Shown here piece after piece: positions 36,914-46,911 of a DNA stretch of 64,000 bases (positions are counted from its first letter, which is position 1; each line of letters opens with the position of its first letter). The position numbers were made by a program, and so were the translations under genes. This stretch comes from Enteroscipio rubneri (GTDB lineage: Bacteria; Actinomycetota; Coriobacteriia; Coriobacteriales; Eggerthellaceae). The notes under the pieces were generated by a model, which saw only the letters and a program-made list of their open reading frames with translations, was not told the DNA's origin and did not search any database. The stretch lies in the NCBI RefSeq assembly GCF_002899715.1, contig NZ_PPEK01000001.1, positions 186,001-250,000 of the forward strand, read 5' to 3'.

Positions 36914-39900
36914 ATGGAAACGACCAACGACAAAGAACAGAACGCGAAGGAGAACGTCATGGCGAACGTGCCTGAGAATCCCCTGCATATAGGCATCGAC
37001 GTGGGTTCCACCACGGTCAAGCTGGCTATCCTCGACGAGGCCAACGAGGTGAAATTCTCGGTGTATCGTCGCCACCACGCCGACGTGCGCGCCACCATCG
37101 TGGAAGTGCTCTCGGAGGCTGCAGCCGACTTCGGCGACAAGCGCATGACCATCGCCATCACGGGCTCGGGCGGCCTGCTGCTTGCGCAGTGGCTGGGCAT
37201 CGAGTTCGTGCAGGAGGTCATCGCCAGCAAGACGGCGGTGGAAACGTTCATCCCCGCCACCGACGTGGCCATCGAGCTGGGCGGCGAGGATGCGAAGATC
37301 ATCTACTTCGACCAGGGCATCGAGCAGCGCATGAACGGCACGTGCGCCGGCGGTACCGGCGCGTTCATTGACCAGATGGCCGCCCTGTTGAACACCGATG
37401 CGGGCGGCCTGAACGTGCTCGCGCAGGATGCGCAGACCATCTACCCCATCGCCAGCCGCTGCGGCGTGTTCGCCAAGACCGACGTGCAACCCCTCATCAA
37501 CGAAGGTGCGCGCAAGGAGGACATCGCCGCATCCATCTTCCAGTCCGTGGTCACGCAGACCATCAGCGGCCTGGCGTGCGGCCGCCCCATCCGCGGCCAC
37601 GTGGCGTTCCTCGGTGGCCCGCTGCAATACCTTCCCGAGCTGCGCAAGCGCTTCTATGAAACACTCAATCTGGACGACGAGCATATCATCGTTCCCGACA
37701 ACGCCCATCTGTTCGTGGCCGGCGGCTGCGCCATCGCGGGCGCGGCCAGCGAGACGGTGAAGGCCGAGCTTTTGGACGACGTGCTCGATCGCCTGAAGAA
37801 CCTCGGCGACATCCAGGGCTCCGAAGTGGTGCGCCTGCCCCCGCTGTTCGCCAGCGAGGACGAGTACGCCCAGTTCAAGAGCCGCCATGACGGCGAATGC
37901 GTGCGTCGCGGCAACCTCATGGACTACGAGGGCACGGCCTACCTCGGCATCGACGCCGGCTCCACCACGTTCAAGGCCGCGCTCATCGGCGAGGACGGCG
38001 CGCTTCTGTGGTCGCACTACGCCAGCAACAAGGGCGACGTGCTGGGCTGCGCCCGCACGGCGCTTTCCAACCTGTACAACGAGATGCCGGTGGACGCCGA
38101 CACGGGCGAGCCGCTCGTGCGCATCGGCCACGCCACGGTGACGGGCTACGGCGAGCACCTGCTGCTGGAGGCGCTGCGCGTGGACTCCGGCGAGATCGAG
38201 ACGGTGGCGCATCTGCGCGGCGCGCAGGAGATGCTGCCGGGCGTCGAGTTCATCCTCGACATCGGCGGCCAGGACATGAAGTGCCTGCGCGTCAAGGACG
38301 GCGTCATCGACCACATCATGCTCAACGAGGCGTGCAGTTCGGGTTGCGGCAGCTTCATCGAGAGCTTCGCCACGGGCCTCAACCTGGACGTGGCCGAGTT
38401 CGCGGATACCGCCGTGCGCGCCGAGCGCCCCGTCGACTTGGGCAGCCGCTGCACCGTGTTCATGAACAGCCGCGTGAAGCAGGCGCAGAAGGAAGGCGCC
38501 ACCGTAGGCGACATCGCCGCGGGCCTTGCCATCTCCGTCATCAAGAACGCGCTGTTCAAGGTCATCAAGATTCGCGACCCGCACGACGTGGGCACGAAGG
38601 TCATCGTGCAGGGCGGCACGTTCCTGAACGACGCCGTGCTGCGCGCGTTCGAGCAGCTGTCCGAGGTCCAGGCCGTGCGCCCCGACATCGCCGGCAACAT
38701 GGGCGCGTTCGGCGCCGCGCTGCTCGCGCGCGACCGCTATCACTCCGCCGTGGCGCTCGAGGCGCGCAAGGCCGAGGCGGGAGCGGCGTGGAGCTCCGAG
38801 AACGACGAGCTGGCCGCGCCCGTCGCCGTGTGCTCGACCCTGCTCACGCTCGAGCAGCTGGCGGAGCTGTCGCCCACGCACAAGACCGTGCGCTGCAAGG
38901 CGTGCTCGAACCACTGCCTGCTCACCGTCAACGACTTCGGCGTGGACGAGACCACGGGCAAGCATCGCCGCTTCATCACGGGCAACCGTTGCGAGAAGGG
39001 CGCGGGCACGCTCGACGAGAGCAAGAACGTGCCGAACCTCTACGAATACAAGAGCAGCCGCCTGTTCGACTACGAGCCCCTCGCGCCCGAGAACGCCCCG
39101 CGCGGCAGCGTGGGCATCCCGCGCGCGCTCAACCAGTACGAGAACTACCCGTTCTGGTTCACGTTCTTCACGAAGCTCGGCTGGCGCGTGGTGCTGTCCG
39201 ACCCGTCCACGAAGAAGACCTACGAGGCGGGCATCGAGTCCATGCCGTCCGAATCGGTGTGCTATCCGGCGAAGCTCAGCCACGGTCACATCATGAATCT
39301 GCTGGACAAGGCCCCCGACTTCATCTGGTTCCCGTGCAGCAAGTGGGAGCGCCAGGAGGACGAGGGTGCGGGCAACCACTTCAACTGCCCCATCGTGGCC
39401 AGCTACCCCGAGGCGCTGCGCCTCAACATCGACGAGCTGCGCACGTCCGACGTGAAGCTGCTCACCCCGTGGCTGCCCTACGACCAGAAGGAGCACCTCA
39501 AGAAGCGCCTGTTCGTGGAGCTGGTCGAGGCGCACCCCGAGCTCATGGGCTCGGCCGCAGCTCCCACGCAGGTCGAGGTGGACGCTGCCGTGGAAGCCGC
39601 ATGGGCCGAGGACGAGGCCTTCAAGCGCGACATCCGCGCGAAGGGCGAGGAGACGCTCGCTTGGATGGAGGCCACGGGCACGCACGGCATCGTGCTGGCG
39701 GGCCGCCCCTACCATAACGACCCGGAGATCAACCACGCCATCCCCGAACTCTTGACCAGCTTCGGCTTGGCCGTGCTCACCGAGGACTCCATCGCGCACC
39801 TCGGCACGCTCGAGCGCCCCATCCGCCTCGTGGACCAGTGGATGTACCACACCCGCCTGTACGCGGCGGCGAAGGTGGCCACCGAGCGAGCCGACCTCGA

Positions 39901-41656
39901 CCTCATCCAGCTCAACAGCTTCGGCTGCGGCCTCGATGCGCTGACCACCGACCAGGTGCAGGAGATCCTCGAGGCGGCCGGCAAGGTGTACACCGTGCTC
40001 AAGATCGACGAGGTGTCGAACCTGGGCGCGGCGCGCATCCGCGTGCGCTCGCTGCTGGCGGCGCTCAAGGACCAGGCCGACGAGAAGGCCGACGCCGAGC
40101 GCATGCCGCGCGGCTGCCCCGCCGTCAGCTTCGACCCCGACACGTTCGAGTTCACGCCCGAAGCGGCCATCGACGCGAAGACGGGCCAGACGGAAGCTGC
40201 CATTGCGGCGAAGCTGACCGGCGCCACCCCCGAGACGTTCACCCAGAAGGCCGCGCCCGAGGTTGCCGAGCGCTTCCGCCAGCGCGAAGGCGCCACCACC
40301 GAGTTCCCGCGCGCGGTGTTCACGCAGGAGATGAAGGACGAAGGCTACACGATCCTCTGCCCGCAGATGGCGCCCATCCACTTCGACCTGCTCGTGGACA
40401 TCTTCAAGCGCAACGGCTACAACTTTGAGCTGCTGCCGTCGGTGGACCACGGCGCGGTCGACGCGGGCCTCAAGTACGTGAACAACGACATCTGCTACCC
40501 GTCCATCCTGGTCACCGGCCAGATCATGGAGGCGGTCATGTCGGGTCGCTACGACACCGACAAGCTGGCCGTCATCATCACGCAGACGGGCGGCGGCTGC
40601 CGCGCCACGAACTACATCTCGCTCATCCGCAAGGCGCTGGCGGCCGTGGGCCTGCCGCACATACCCGTGATCGCCCTGTCGTTCAAGGACCTCGGCGAGG
40701 AGAACCCGGGCTTCAAGGTGACGCCCGCCATGCTGCTGCAGGCGGCCTACGCCATCTTCTACGGCGACCTGCTCATGATGGCGCTGTACCGCACGCGTCC
40801 CTACGAGGTGGAGGCGGGCAGCGCGAACCGCCTGTTCGACCACTGGATGGCAACGTGCAAGGCGCAGCTGCGCCGAGGGCTCAAGCGCCGCGAGTTCAAG
40901 GACACGGTGCGCCGCATCGTGGAGGACTTCGACACGCTGCCGCTGGCCGGCGAGGGCACGAAGCCGCGCGTGGGCGTGGTGGGCGAGATCCTCGTGAAGT
41001 TCCACCCGACGGCGAACAACCAGATCGTCGACGTCATCGAGCGCGAGGGCTGCGAGGCCGTGGTTCCGGGTTTGGCCGAGTTCTTCCTGTTCGGCATCGC
41101 GGGCGGCATCTTCCAGAAGGATCCGCTCGGGCGCTCGGCGAAGGGCGCGGTGGGTTCGCGCATCGGCCTGTGGGCCATCGCGAAGCTGCGCGCTCCCGTC
41201 ACGAAGGCGCTCGAGGCTTCGAGTCGCTTCGAGCCGCCTGCCGACATCTACGAGCTGGCCGCGTACGCCAGCGAGATCCTGTCGCTGTGCAACTCGATGG
41301 GCGAGGGATGGCTGCTGACGGCCGAGATGGTGGAGCTCATCCGCACCGGCGCGCCGAACGTGGTGTGCACCCAGCCGTTCGCGTGCTTGCCGAACCACGT
41401 GGTGGGCAAGGCCGTCATCAAGGAGCTGCGCCGCCGCTACCCCGACAGCAACATCGTGGCGGTGGACTACGACCCCGGCGCGTCCGAGGTGAACCAGCTC
41501 AACCGCATCAAGCTGATGATCTCGGTGGCGAAGGCGAACCTGGCCGACAAGGAGGCCGAGGCGAAGAAGACGCGCGATCGGTTCGTGAACGCTGGGCGAC
41601 CCCACGCTGTCCAAGAGAAAGCCGGCGAGCTGGAGATCGAGACGAAGCGAGCGTAG
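36914..41656 (+). CDS. Giant acyl-CoA dehydratase activase (BadF/BcrA-type, two ATPase domains plus HgdB-like regions)
   Basis: This 1580-residue protein starts with two ASKHA ATPase modules. The first begins [16 protein letters not shown] near residue 25, the second [17 protein letters not shown] near 343. The activator cysteine regions are CAGGTGAF (first) and CSSGCGSF (second). A DUF2229-type region and a 2-hydroxyglutaryl-CoA dehydratase-like C-terminal half follow; cysteines suited to iron-sulfur binding are present. Activases use ATP to push a low-potential electron into 2-hydroxyacyl-CoA dehydratases or benzoyl-CoA reductases. No dehydratase A/B genes are adjacent, so the target is unknown. 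The start at 36914 follows a GGGGAGAAGG site. The very GC-rich codon use creates long antisense frames. Confidence 0.88.
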   Translation: METTNDKEQNAKENVMANVPENPLHIGIDVGSTTVKLAILDEANEVKFSVYRRHHADVRATIVEVLSEAAADFGDKRMTIAITGSGGLLLAQWLGIEFVQEVIASKTAVETFIPATDVAIELGGEDAKIIYFDQGIEQRMNGTCAGGTGAFIDQMAALLNTDAGGLNVLAQDAQTIYPIASRCGVFAKTDVQPLINEGARKEDIAASIFQSVVTQTISGLACGRPIRGHVAFLGGPLQYLPELRKRFYETLNLDDEHIIVPDNAHLFVAGGCAIAGAASETVKAELLDDVLDRLKNLGDIQGSEVVRLPPLFASEDEYAQFKSRHDGECVRRGNLMDYEGTAYLGIDAGSTTFKAALIGEDGALLWSHYASNKGDVLGCARTALSNLYNEMPVDADTGEPLVRIGHATVTGYGEHLLLEALRVDSGEIETVAHLRGAQEMLPGVEFILDIGGQDMKCLRVKDGVIDHIMLNEACSSGCGSFIESFATGLNLDVAEFADTAVRAERPVDLGSRCTVFMNSRVKQAQKEGATVGDIAAGLAISVIKNALFKVIKIRDPHDVGTKVIVQGGTFLNDAVLRAFEQLSEVQAVRPDIAGNMGAFGAALLARDRYHSAVALEARKAEAGAAWSSENDELAAPVAVCSTLLTLEQLAELSPTHKTVRCKACSNHCLLTVNDFGVDETTGKHRRFITGNRCEKGAGTLDESKNVPNLYEYKSSRLFDYEPLAPENAPRGSVGIPRALNQYENYPFWFTFFTKLGWRVVLSDPSTKKTYEAGIESMPSESVCYPAKLSHGHIMNLLDKAPDFIWFPCSKWERQEDEGAGNHFNCPIVASYPEALRLNIDELRTSDVKLLTPWLPYDQKEHLKKRLFVELVEAHPELMGSAAAPTQVEVDAAVEAAWAEDEAFKRDIRAKGEETLAWMEATGTHGIVLAGRPYHNDPEINHAIPELLTSFGLAVLTEDSIAHLGTLERPIRLVDQWMYHTRLYAAAKVATERADLDLIQLNSFGCGLDALTTDQVQEILEAAGKVYTVLKIDEVSNLGAARIRVRSLLAALKDQADEKADAERMPRGCPAVSFDPDTFEFTPEAAIDAKTGQTEAAIAAKLTGATPETFTQKAAPEVAERFRQREGATTEFPRAVFTQEMKDEGYTILCPQMAPIHFDLLVDIFKRNGYNFELLPSVDHGAVDAGLKYVNNDICYPSILVTGQIMEAVMSGRYDTDKLAVIITQTGGGCRATNYISLIRKALAAVGLPHIPVIALSFKDLGEENPGFKVTPAMLLQAAYAIFYGDLLMMALYRTRPYEVEAGSANRLFDHWMATCKAQLRRGLKRREFKDTVRRIVEDFDTLPLAGEGTKPRVGVVGEILVKFHPTANNQIVDVIEREGCEAVVPGLAEFFLFGIAGGIFQKDPLGRSAKGAVGSRIGLWAIAKLRAPVTKALEASSRFEPPADIYELAAYASEILSLCNSMGEGWLLTAEMVELIRTGAPNVVCTQPFACLPNHVVGKAVIKELRRRYPDSNIVAVDYDPGASEVNQLNRIKLMISVAKANLADKEAEAKKTRDRFVNAGRPHAVQEKAGELEIETKRA

Positions 41657-41718
41657 GGAGCGCTTGCGCGCCAAGAACCTCCGATGCGAGGAGGCCGAGA
41701 CGCTGAAACGGATCTCGG

Positions 41719-42243
41719 TTAGAGCTTCTCGCCGTTCGCCATGCGGGCGAACGCCTCAGCCATGACGTCGGGGGGCTCGGGCATGCCGGCTTCGAGCCAG
41801 CAGAGCAGTACGTTGTAGAACGCGCCGGCGCTGAAGTACAGCTCGTAGCGCGAAAGCGAGCTCGCCGGCATGTCGCCTCGGGCCTCGATCTCGCAATCGG
41901 TGATGAGGTCGAGCAGCGACGTACCCGCCTTCGCGTGGTGGAACGCCAACACGAGATCGGCGTGCTCCTGGTAGAAGCGGAACTCGAACTCGAGGCGCGC
42001 GCGGCTGTCGAAGTCTCCGTCGGGCATATCCTCGTGGTAGCGCTGTGTCACCTGCTCGATGCCGTACTCGACCACTTCCTCGACCGATGAGAAGTTGCGG
42101 TAGAACGATGCACGGGCGACGCCCGCTTGCTCGACCAGCTCGGTGACGGTCACCTTCGACCAGTCCTTGCGTCCGGCGAATTCGATCAATGCGGCCAGCA
42201 GCTGGTCTCTCACTCGCTGGTTTTCCTGCCTTCTCTTGTCCAT
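41719..42243 (-). CDS. TetR-family regulator of the flavodoxin/nitroreductase operon
   Basis: This 174-residue protein has a TetR helix-turn-helix near its N-terminus (VTVTELVEQAGVARASFYRNF around residues 27-47) and a ligand-binding helical domain. The ATG at 42243 is preceded by GAGGTGAT; the frame is open to 42330 but that part would lie inside the operator. The gene is divergent from the EFR1-nitroreductase pair, with a perfect operator at 42298-42314 between them, so it most likely represses both itself and that pair. Confidence 0.82.
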   Translation of the reverse strand: MDKRRQENQRVRDQLLAALIEFAGRKDWSKVTVTELVEQAGVARASFYRNFSSVEEVVEYGIEQVTQRYHEDMPDGDFDSRARLEFEFRFYQEHADLVLAFHHAKAGTSLLDLITDCEIEARGDMPASSLSRYELYFSAGAFYNVLLCWLEAGMPEPPDVMAEAFARMANGEKL

Positions 42244-42297
42244 GAGACAGATCACCTCGTTTTGTCTCCGGTGCGCGGATTGACGCATCGGCATACC

Positions 42298-42314
42298 TGA
42301 TACAAAATGTATCA
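42298..42314. promoter_or_regulatory. Perfect TetR operator
   Basis: TGATACA-AAA-TGTATCA is a perfect 7-bp inverted repeat with a 3-bp centre, of the same build as the TGAACA-N3-TGTTCA site at 36182. It precedes an extended -10 (TGaTACCAT, 42322-42330) for the flavodoxin gene, so binding would cover the -35 area. Confidence 0.65.
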
Positions 42315-42347
42315 CATCAGATGATACCATTGTAACGGGAGACGTCC

Positions 42348-43106
42348 ATGATCTTGTATTTCAGCGGCACCGGAAACAGCCAATGGGCGGCGCTGCGGTT
42401 GGCCGAAGCGCTCGGCGACGACGTCGTCTCCATCAACCGCTCTATGAAGGAAGGGGCGGCGGAGGCGTGCAGTTCGGAACAGCCGCTCGTGTTCGTCGTG
42501 CCGACGTATGCGTGGCGCATGCCCCGCGTGGTCGATCGGTGGATCCGCAGCGCGCGCTTCGAGGGCAGTCGCGATGCGTATTTTGTGCTCACGTGCGCGG
42601 GGAGCTGCGGGAATGCCGCGGCGTACGCGCGCAAGCTGTGCTCGAGCGTCGGGCTGCGCTTCCGCGGGCTCGCTCCGGTCGTCATGCCCGAGAACTACCT
42701 GGCGCTCTACGACACACCCGATGCCGAGGCGTGTCGCGCCATCGTCGAGCGCGCCGAGCCGCGCGTGGCCGAGCTGGCTGCCCTCGTCGGCGAAGGCAAG
42801 CCGTTTCCTGATCGCCCTGTGGATTTGCGCGATCGGTTCCGCAGCGGGCCGGTGAACGTCGCGTTCTACCCGGCGCTCGTGCACGATGCGAAGTTCGCCG
42901 CCTCGGATGCGTGCATCGCGTGCGGTCGATGCGTCGAGCGCTGTCCGCTTGGCAATATCGCGCTGGCCGACGGCAAACTCGCGTGGCACGGCTCGTGCAC
43001 GCATTGCATGGCCTGCATCGCTGGGTGTCCGACCGGCGCCATCGAGTACGGGCCGAAGACGCACGATCGCCATCGCCACGATCTGTGGACGGAGGAGCTC
43101 GCATGA
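42348..43106 (+). CDS. EFR1-type flavodoxin fused to a two-cluster ferredoxin
   Basis: This 252-residue protein has an N-terminal flavodoxin-like domain (FSGTGNSQWAALRLAE at residues 5-20 is the FMN phosphate loop). Two [4Fe-4S] motifs follow near 189 and 213 (CIACGRCVERCP and CTHCMACIAGCP). Such proteins pass electrons from reduced ferredoxin or flavin to a partner. The gene overlaps the nitroreductase start by 4 bp (ATGA), which suggests that the nitroreductase is that partner. A GGGAG ribosome site precedes the ATG. Confidence 0.88.
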   Translation: MILYFSGTGNSQWAALRLAEALGDDVVSINRSMKEGAAEACSSEQPLVFVVPTYAWRMPRVVDRWIRSARFEGSRDAYFVLTCAGSCGNAAAYARKLCSSVGLRFRGLAPVVMPENYLALYDTPDAEACRAIVERAEPRVAELAALVGEGKPFPDRPVDLRDRFRSGPVNVAFYPALVHDAKFAASDACIACGRCVERCPLGNIALADGKLAWHGSCTHCMACIAGCPTGAIEYGPKTHDRHRHDLWTEELA

Positions 43107-43885
43107 GGTATGAGCACGATGTGATGATCGACGCGGCGCGGTGCATCGGGTGCGGCCTGTGCGAGGGGGATTGCCCCGCAGCAGCCCTTGCGGTCGAGGA
43201 TGGGAGGGCGCGCGTGATCGCCCGGGATTGCATCCTCTGCGGGCACTGCGTCGCAATCTGCCCGAAGGGGGCCGTGTCCCTGAGCGGCTTCAAGGAGGGG
43301 CCGCGCGAGTTGACTGCGGGCGCGCCGCCTACGCTCGATGCGGAGCAGCTGCTCGAGGCTGTCGGGGCGCGCCGCAGCATACGCCGGTTCACCGACGAGC
43401 CTGTGGCGAATGAGGTTATCGAGCGCATCATCGAGGCGGGACGCTTGACGCCCACCGCCAAGAACGCGCAAGACGTGTCGTACGTGGTGCTGCGCGACGA
43501 CATCGCGCGGTTCGAAGCGTGGGCGGTTCGTCTGTTCAGGCGCGTATTCCCCCTCGTGAAACTCGCGAACTCGATGGCGCGCCGCACGAGCTTCGACGAC
43601 CGGTTCTTCTTCAAAGGCGCGCCTGCAGCCATCGTCGTGATCGCGCGCAGCGACATCGACGGCGCCCTGGCGGCATCCAACATGGAGCTTATGGCGCAGG
43701 CGTGCGGTCTGGGCGTGCTATACAGCGGCTACTTCGCAACGGCCGCGGCCATGTCGCGCACGCTGCGTCGCGAGCTGGGGCTGCTGCGCGGCGAGAAGGT
43801 GGTCACGGCCCTGGTCATCGGCCACCCTGCCGTGCGCTACCGCCGCACCGCTCCGAAGGAGGAAGCTGCGGTGCGCTGGAGGTAG
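43103..43885 (+). CDS. Nitroreductase with an N-terminal ferredoxin domain
   Basis: This is a 260-residue protein. Residues 1-60 form a two-cluster ferredoxin (CIGCGLCEGDCP and CILCGHCVAICP). A nitroreductase fold follows, beginning at ARRSIRRFTDEPV near 90 and continuing with GRLTPTAKNAQDVSYVV, which binds FMN. The enzyme should reduce nitro or other conjugated groups with electrons from ferredoxin, not NAD(P)H. Its ATG at 43103 overlaps the stop of the EFR1 gene, with a GGAGGAG ribosome site inside that gene. The pair is controlled, by inference, from the TetR operator at 42298. Confidence 0.88.
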   Translation: MRYEHDVMIDAARCIGCGLCEGDCPAAALAVEDGRARVIARDCILCGHCVAICPKGAVSLSGFKEGPRELTAGAPPTLDAEQLLEAVGARRSIRRFTDEPVANEVIERIIEAGRLTPTAKNAQDVSYVVLRDDIARFEAWAVRLFRRVFPLVKLANSMARRTSFDDRFFFKGAPAAIVVIARSDIDGALAASNMELMAQACGLGVLYSGYFATAAAMSRTLRRELGLLRGEKVVTALVIGHPAVRYRRTAPKEEAAVRWR

Positions 43886-44075
43886 AAAAGCGCCGCAGCT
43901 AGCCGACGGAGCCGTGCATTCGATGAAACGGTCTCAGCGCGTTGCGGAGAAAAGCACCCGAGCAGCTCGTTCGCAAAACGTATGCGACCGTTCCGCAAAA
44001 TGTTATCTATTAAGTATCATATTGCGGTATCATGGGATCATCAACAACGAACGACTCCTCTTGAAAGAAGGACCC

Positions 44076-44630
44076 ATGGCTTCCAGCATCTACGATTTCA
44101 CCGTCAAGGACCAGCAGGGCGAGGACGTCTCGCTCGCCGACTACCGTGGCCGCGTGCTGCTCATGGTGAATACCGCCACCGAGTGCGGCTTCACGCCCAC
44201 GTATGCTCAACTCGAGGAGCTGTACCGTGCGTTTCACGATCGCGGGTTCGACGTCCTCGATTTCCCGTGCGACCAGTTCGGCCACCAAGCGCCGGGCACG
44301 GACGAGGAGATCGCGGCGTTCTGCACGTCCCGCTTCGGCGTGACGTTTCCCCAGTTCGCGAAAATCGAGGTCAACGGCGAAGGCGCCGACCCGCTGTTCG
44401 CCTACCTGCAGCAGCAGAAGGGGTTCGAGGGCTTCGACGAGAGCCACGATCTGACGCAAGTGCTCGAGGATCTGCTAGCGGGGGCCGATCCCGATTATGC
44501 GAGTAAGCCCGACATCAAGTGGAACTTCACGAAGTTTCTCGTCGATCGCGACGGCAACGTCGTCCGCCGCTTCGAGCCCACGACCAGCATTCCCGACGCC
44601 GTCGCGTCGGCGGTGGAGGAGCTGCTGTAA
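44076..44630 (+). CDS. Glutathione peroxidase family protein (cysteine type)
   Basis: This 184-residue thioredoxin-fold peroxidase has the conserved NTATECGFTP segment near residue 34, where the active residue is cysteine, and the FPCDQFGHQAPGT segment near 64. The WNFTKFLVDRDG end motif is intact. Bacterial members usually work with thioredoxin. In an anaerobe it would protect against peroxide on exposure to oxygen. A GAAAGAAGGA ribosome site precedes the ATG. The upstream region holds two GTATCAT half sites (44014-44036), possibly regulatory. A strong terminator follows, so the gene stands alone. Confidence 0.9.
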   Translation: MASSIYDFTVKDQQGEDVSLADYRGRVLLMVNTATECGFTPTYAQLEELYRAFHDRGFDVLDFPCDQFGHQAPGTDEEIAAFCTSRFGVTFPQFAKIEVNGEGADPLFAYLQQQKGFEGFDESHDLTQVLEDLLAGADPDYASKPDIKWNFTKFLVDRDGNVVRRFEPTTSIPDAVASAVEELL

Positions 44631-44658
44631 CGTTGCGCATGCAAACGGGAAGCCTCGT

Positions 44659-44691
44659 CCGCCGCATCGATTCCGATGCGGCGGCTTTTTT
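44659..44691 (+). terminator. Intrinsic terminator after the peroxidase gene
   Basis: CCGCCGCATCG and CGATGCGGCGG form a perfect 11-bp stem with a 4-nt loop, followed by a run of seven T after a C: a textbook intrinsic terminator. Confidence 0.88.
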
Positions 44692-44774
44692 ACATCCGGA
44701 AGCTTCGCATTGGGCGTTTGTCCGAATAAGCTCGCAGGTATCGGGGCGTCAAAGCCAAGACATTTCCGGTTTGT

Positions 44775-44934
44775 GGCCGTTTTTGGCGGAAATTCGCGCA
44801 AACGGGAGCCTTTGGATCGATCCCTGGCGATACCATCGGTTGAGGTTTCGGTGTTTCCCCAGATCGGCTCGCAGTACCGGATATTGTGTGCCGAAGAAAC
44901 CCTGAAAGGCGGCGAATTTCCGTCAAAAACGGCC
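44775..44934. repeat. 160-bp element with 23-bp terminal inverted repeats
   Basis: The arm at 44775-44797 and the arm at 44912-44934 are inverted copies with one mismatch in 23 bp (ends GGCCGTTTTTG and GGAAATTCGC). They bracket about 114 bp without a gene. It has nearly the same size as the element at 20499-20650 but a different sequence. The surrounding 44692-45305 shows no convincing gene: the open frames there overlap known genes or lack start signals. Confidence 0.5.
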
Positions 44935-45305
44935 AAAAGTTGCAAGATCGGTGGCGCATAAAAACGGTACTGGGGGTTCATGTCCGCGACGCGCGGGGGA
45001 AGAATTGCTCGCAGACGTTGCGGGCGAACCCCTCGACCCCTCCCAAACCCTACGACAACCTCGACCGGCTTTGCATCGCCGGAGTCTAGCGCGACGGCGC
45101 GAGCGGCGAGTCTGCCCAAGACGACCGCAAGAGCGCGTTCGCGGCAAAGGAACGGTTGACGAGCGGCTACTGTTCCTCCACGGTGCCGCCCGGTTCGGGG
45201 AAAGGGCCCGAGGGACGGTCGTTCAGGGGGAGTGAAGGGGAGTTTTCTCCTTCGCGTGGATGCGGGATCGAGGAATCCGTGACCGAGATGAACCGCTCCA
45301 AGGCC

Positions 45306-45371
45306 AGCTGCGTCGTTTGCCTTCTCGGGCGTCATGGCCGACAATGGCAGGCAACGGAAAACGACGCAGCT
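45306..45371 (+). promoter_or_regulatory. Long stem-loop in the rsmI leader
   Basis: AGCTGCGTCGTTT (45306-45318) and AAACGACGCAGCT (45359-45371) are perfectly complementary over 13 bp and can be extended inward by GCCT/AGGC. The structure ends 18 bp before the rsmI start, just upstream of its AGAGGGAG ribosome site. It could be a regulatory leader or a terminator for an upstream transcript. Confidence 0.45.
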
Positions 45372-45389
45372 AAACGGAAGAGGGAGCAC

Positions 45390-46247
45390 ATGGGATTCGG
45401 CAAGCTGGTCATATGCCCCACGCCGCTCGGCAATCTGGGCGACATGACCGAGCGCGCGCTCCAGGCGCTGCGTGCGGCCGATGCCGTGTGTGCCGAGGAC
45501 ACGCGGGTGACGGGTCGTTTATTGGCGGCTTTCGGTATCGAGAAGCGGCTCGAACGTTTGGACGAGGCGCTCATCGGCGACCGCGCGGCGTCGCTTGTAG
45601 AGCGCGTCGCCGCCGGGGAGACGATCGCGTACTGCTCGGACGCGGGCATGCCGGGCGTGTCGGACCCGGGGCTGCGCCTCGTGCGCGCGGCTCGCGAGGC
45701 GGGCGTGGCCGTGGAGGTGCTGCCGGGGCCCACGGCGGCGGCCACAGCCTATGTGGCAAGCGGTTGCGACAATCCCCGCTTCTACTTCGGCGGCTTCTTC
45801 CCGCGCAAGGATGCCGAACGCGTCTCTCTGCTGGATAGCCTGCGCGCGCTCGACGCGGCGCTCGTGTTCTACGAAAGTCCGAACCGCCTTGCCGCCGCAC
45901 TCGGCGCGCTGGCTACTGCGCTGCCGCAACGCGAGGTGGCCGTATGCCGCGAGCTCACGAAGTTGCACGAGGAAGTGGTGCGCGGCCCGGTGGCCGCCGT
46001 CCGCGACGAGTTCGCCTCCCGGGCGGCCGAGGGCGGGCGTGGCGTGAAGGGCGAGATCGTCATTGTAGTGGACGGACCGAACGCCGCCGAGGACGCAACC
46101 GCCGCCGAGGACGCGCAACAAGCCGCCGCCGCGCGAGCTGCCGAGCTCAAGGCCTCCGGGCTGCGCAACAAAGAGATAGCCCGCGCGATCGCCGACGAGT
46201 TCGGCATCGCGCGCAACGCGGCGTACGACATCGCGCTCGAGGCGTGA
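45390..46247 (+). CDS. rsmI: 16S rRNA ribose 2'-O-methyltransferase RsmI
   Basis: This 285-residue tetrapyrrole-methylase-fold enzyme methylates C1402 of 16S rRNA. Typical text is ICPTPLGNLGDMTERAL near residue 8, CAEDTRVTGRLL near 34, CSDAGMPGVSDPG near 82 and GPTAAATAYVASG near 112. It ends in a short helix-turn-helix-like region (LKASGLRNKEIARAIADEFG), which is common in family members. The ATG at 45390 follows AGAGGGAG; the longer open frame upstream lacks RsmI-like sequence. The metallopeptidase gene follows within 90 bp. Confidence 0.93.
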   Translation: MGFGKLVICPTPLGNLGDMTERALQALRAADAVCAEDTRVTGRLLAAFGIEKRLERLDEALIGDRAASLVERVAAGETIAYCSDAGMPGVSDPGLRLVRAAREAGVAVEVLPGPTAAATAYVASGCDNPRFYFGGFFPRKDAERVSLLDSLRALDAALVFYESPNRLAAALGALATALPQREVAVCRELTKLHEEVVRGPVAAVRDEFASRAAEGGRGVKGEIVIVVDGPNAAEDATAAEDAQQAAAARAAELKASGLRNKEIARAIADEFGIARNAAYDIALEA

Positions 46248-46335
46248 GGTGGTCGGGCGTGATGCGGTCGGCAGCATCGCTGTTCATGACGGCGCTGTTC
46301 GTCGCACGGCTGGCACGAGGATGGAAGGCGTCGGC

Positions 46336-46902
46336 ATGAGCGCGCGACGGGCGATGCAACCGGTCGAGTTTGAGGTGGACGGTCTGACCGTGCGCCTCTC
46401 GCGCAAGCGCGTCAAGAATCTCAACCTGCGCGTCCCTCGCGGCGGCGGCTTGGTGGAGGTGTCGGCACCGGCCTACATGCGCACAGCGGACGTGGAGCGG
46501 TTCGTGCGCGAGAAGCGCTCGTGGATCGACGCGAAGCTCGCGCAGGCGGCTACGTCGCCGGCTGCTCTGGCTGCTCAGGCGACGCCCGAGGAGGTGGCCT
46601 CATGGCGTGCGGTAGTCGAAGCACGCGTGCCCGTGCTCGTGGAGGCATGGGAGCCCATCATGGGCGTGAAGGCGGGCAAGCTTGCCTACCGCAATATGAC
46701 GAGTCGCTGGGGGAGCTGCCAGCCGGCGACTGGGCGCATCTGCATCAATGTGCGCCTCGCACTCTACCCGCCCGAATGTCTCGAATACGTTGTGGTGCAC
46801 GAGCTGTGCCACCTGCTGGAACGCGGTCACGGCCCGCGCTTCAAGGCGCTCATGGACGCGTTCATGCCCGATTGGCGCGGGCGCCGCGCGAAACTGCGGT
46901 AG
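46336..46902 (+). CDS. YgjP-like M48-family metallopeptidase (DUF45)
   Basis: This 188-residue protein has the zinc protease motif VVHELCHLLERGHGPRF near residue 153 (HELCH, with a further histidine downstream). The preceding segment SRWGSCQPATGRICIN is typical of the YgjP/DUF45 branch. These small cytoplasmic proteins are probably processing or quality-control proteases; substrates are unknown. I selected the ATG at 46336, preceded by GAAGG, over those at 46249 and 46321. It follows rsmI in the same direction. Confidence 0.85.
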   Translation: MSARRAMQPVEFEVDGLTVRLSRKRVKNLNLRVPRGGGLVEVSAPAYMRTADVERFVREKRSWIDAKLAQAATSPAALAAQATPEEVASWRAVVEARVPVLVEAWEPIMGVKAGKLAYRNMTSRWGSCQPATGRICINVRLALYPPECLEYVVVHELCHLLERGHGPRFKALMDAFMPDWRGRRAKLR

Positions 46903-46911
46903 TCCGCCTGC

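Noticed and set aside
36194-41674. A 1826-codon open frame antisense to the activase gene
   Set aside because: It is a mirror of a very GC-rich gene. The translation is dominated by R, H, L, V and A with no domain, while the plus strand encodes a clear ATPase.
44475-45389. A 304-codon minus-strand frame between the peroxidase and rsmI
   Set aside because: It overlaps the end of the peroxidase gene and its terminator, crosses an inverted-repeat element and has no ribosome site.
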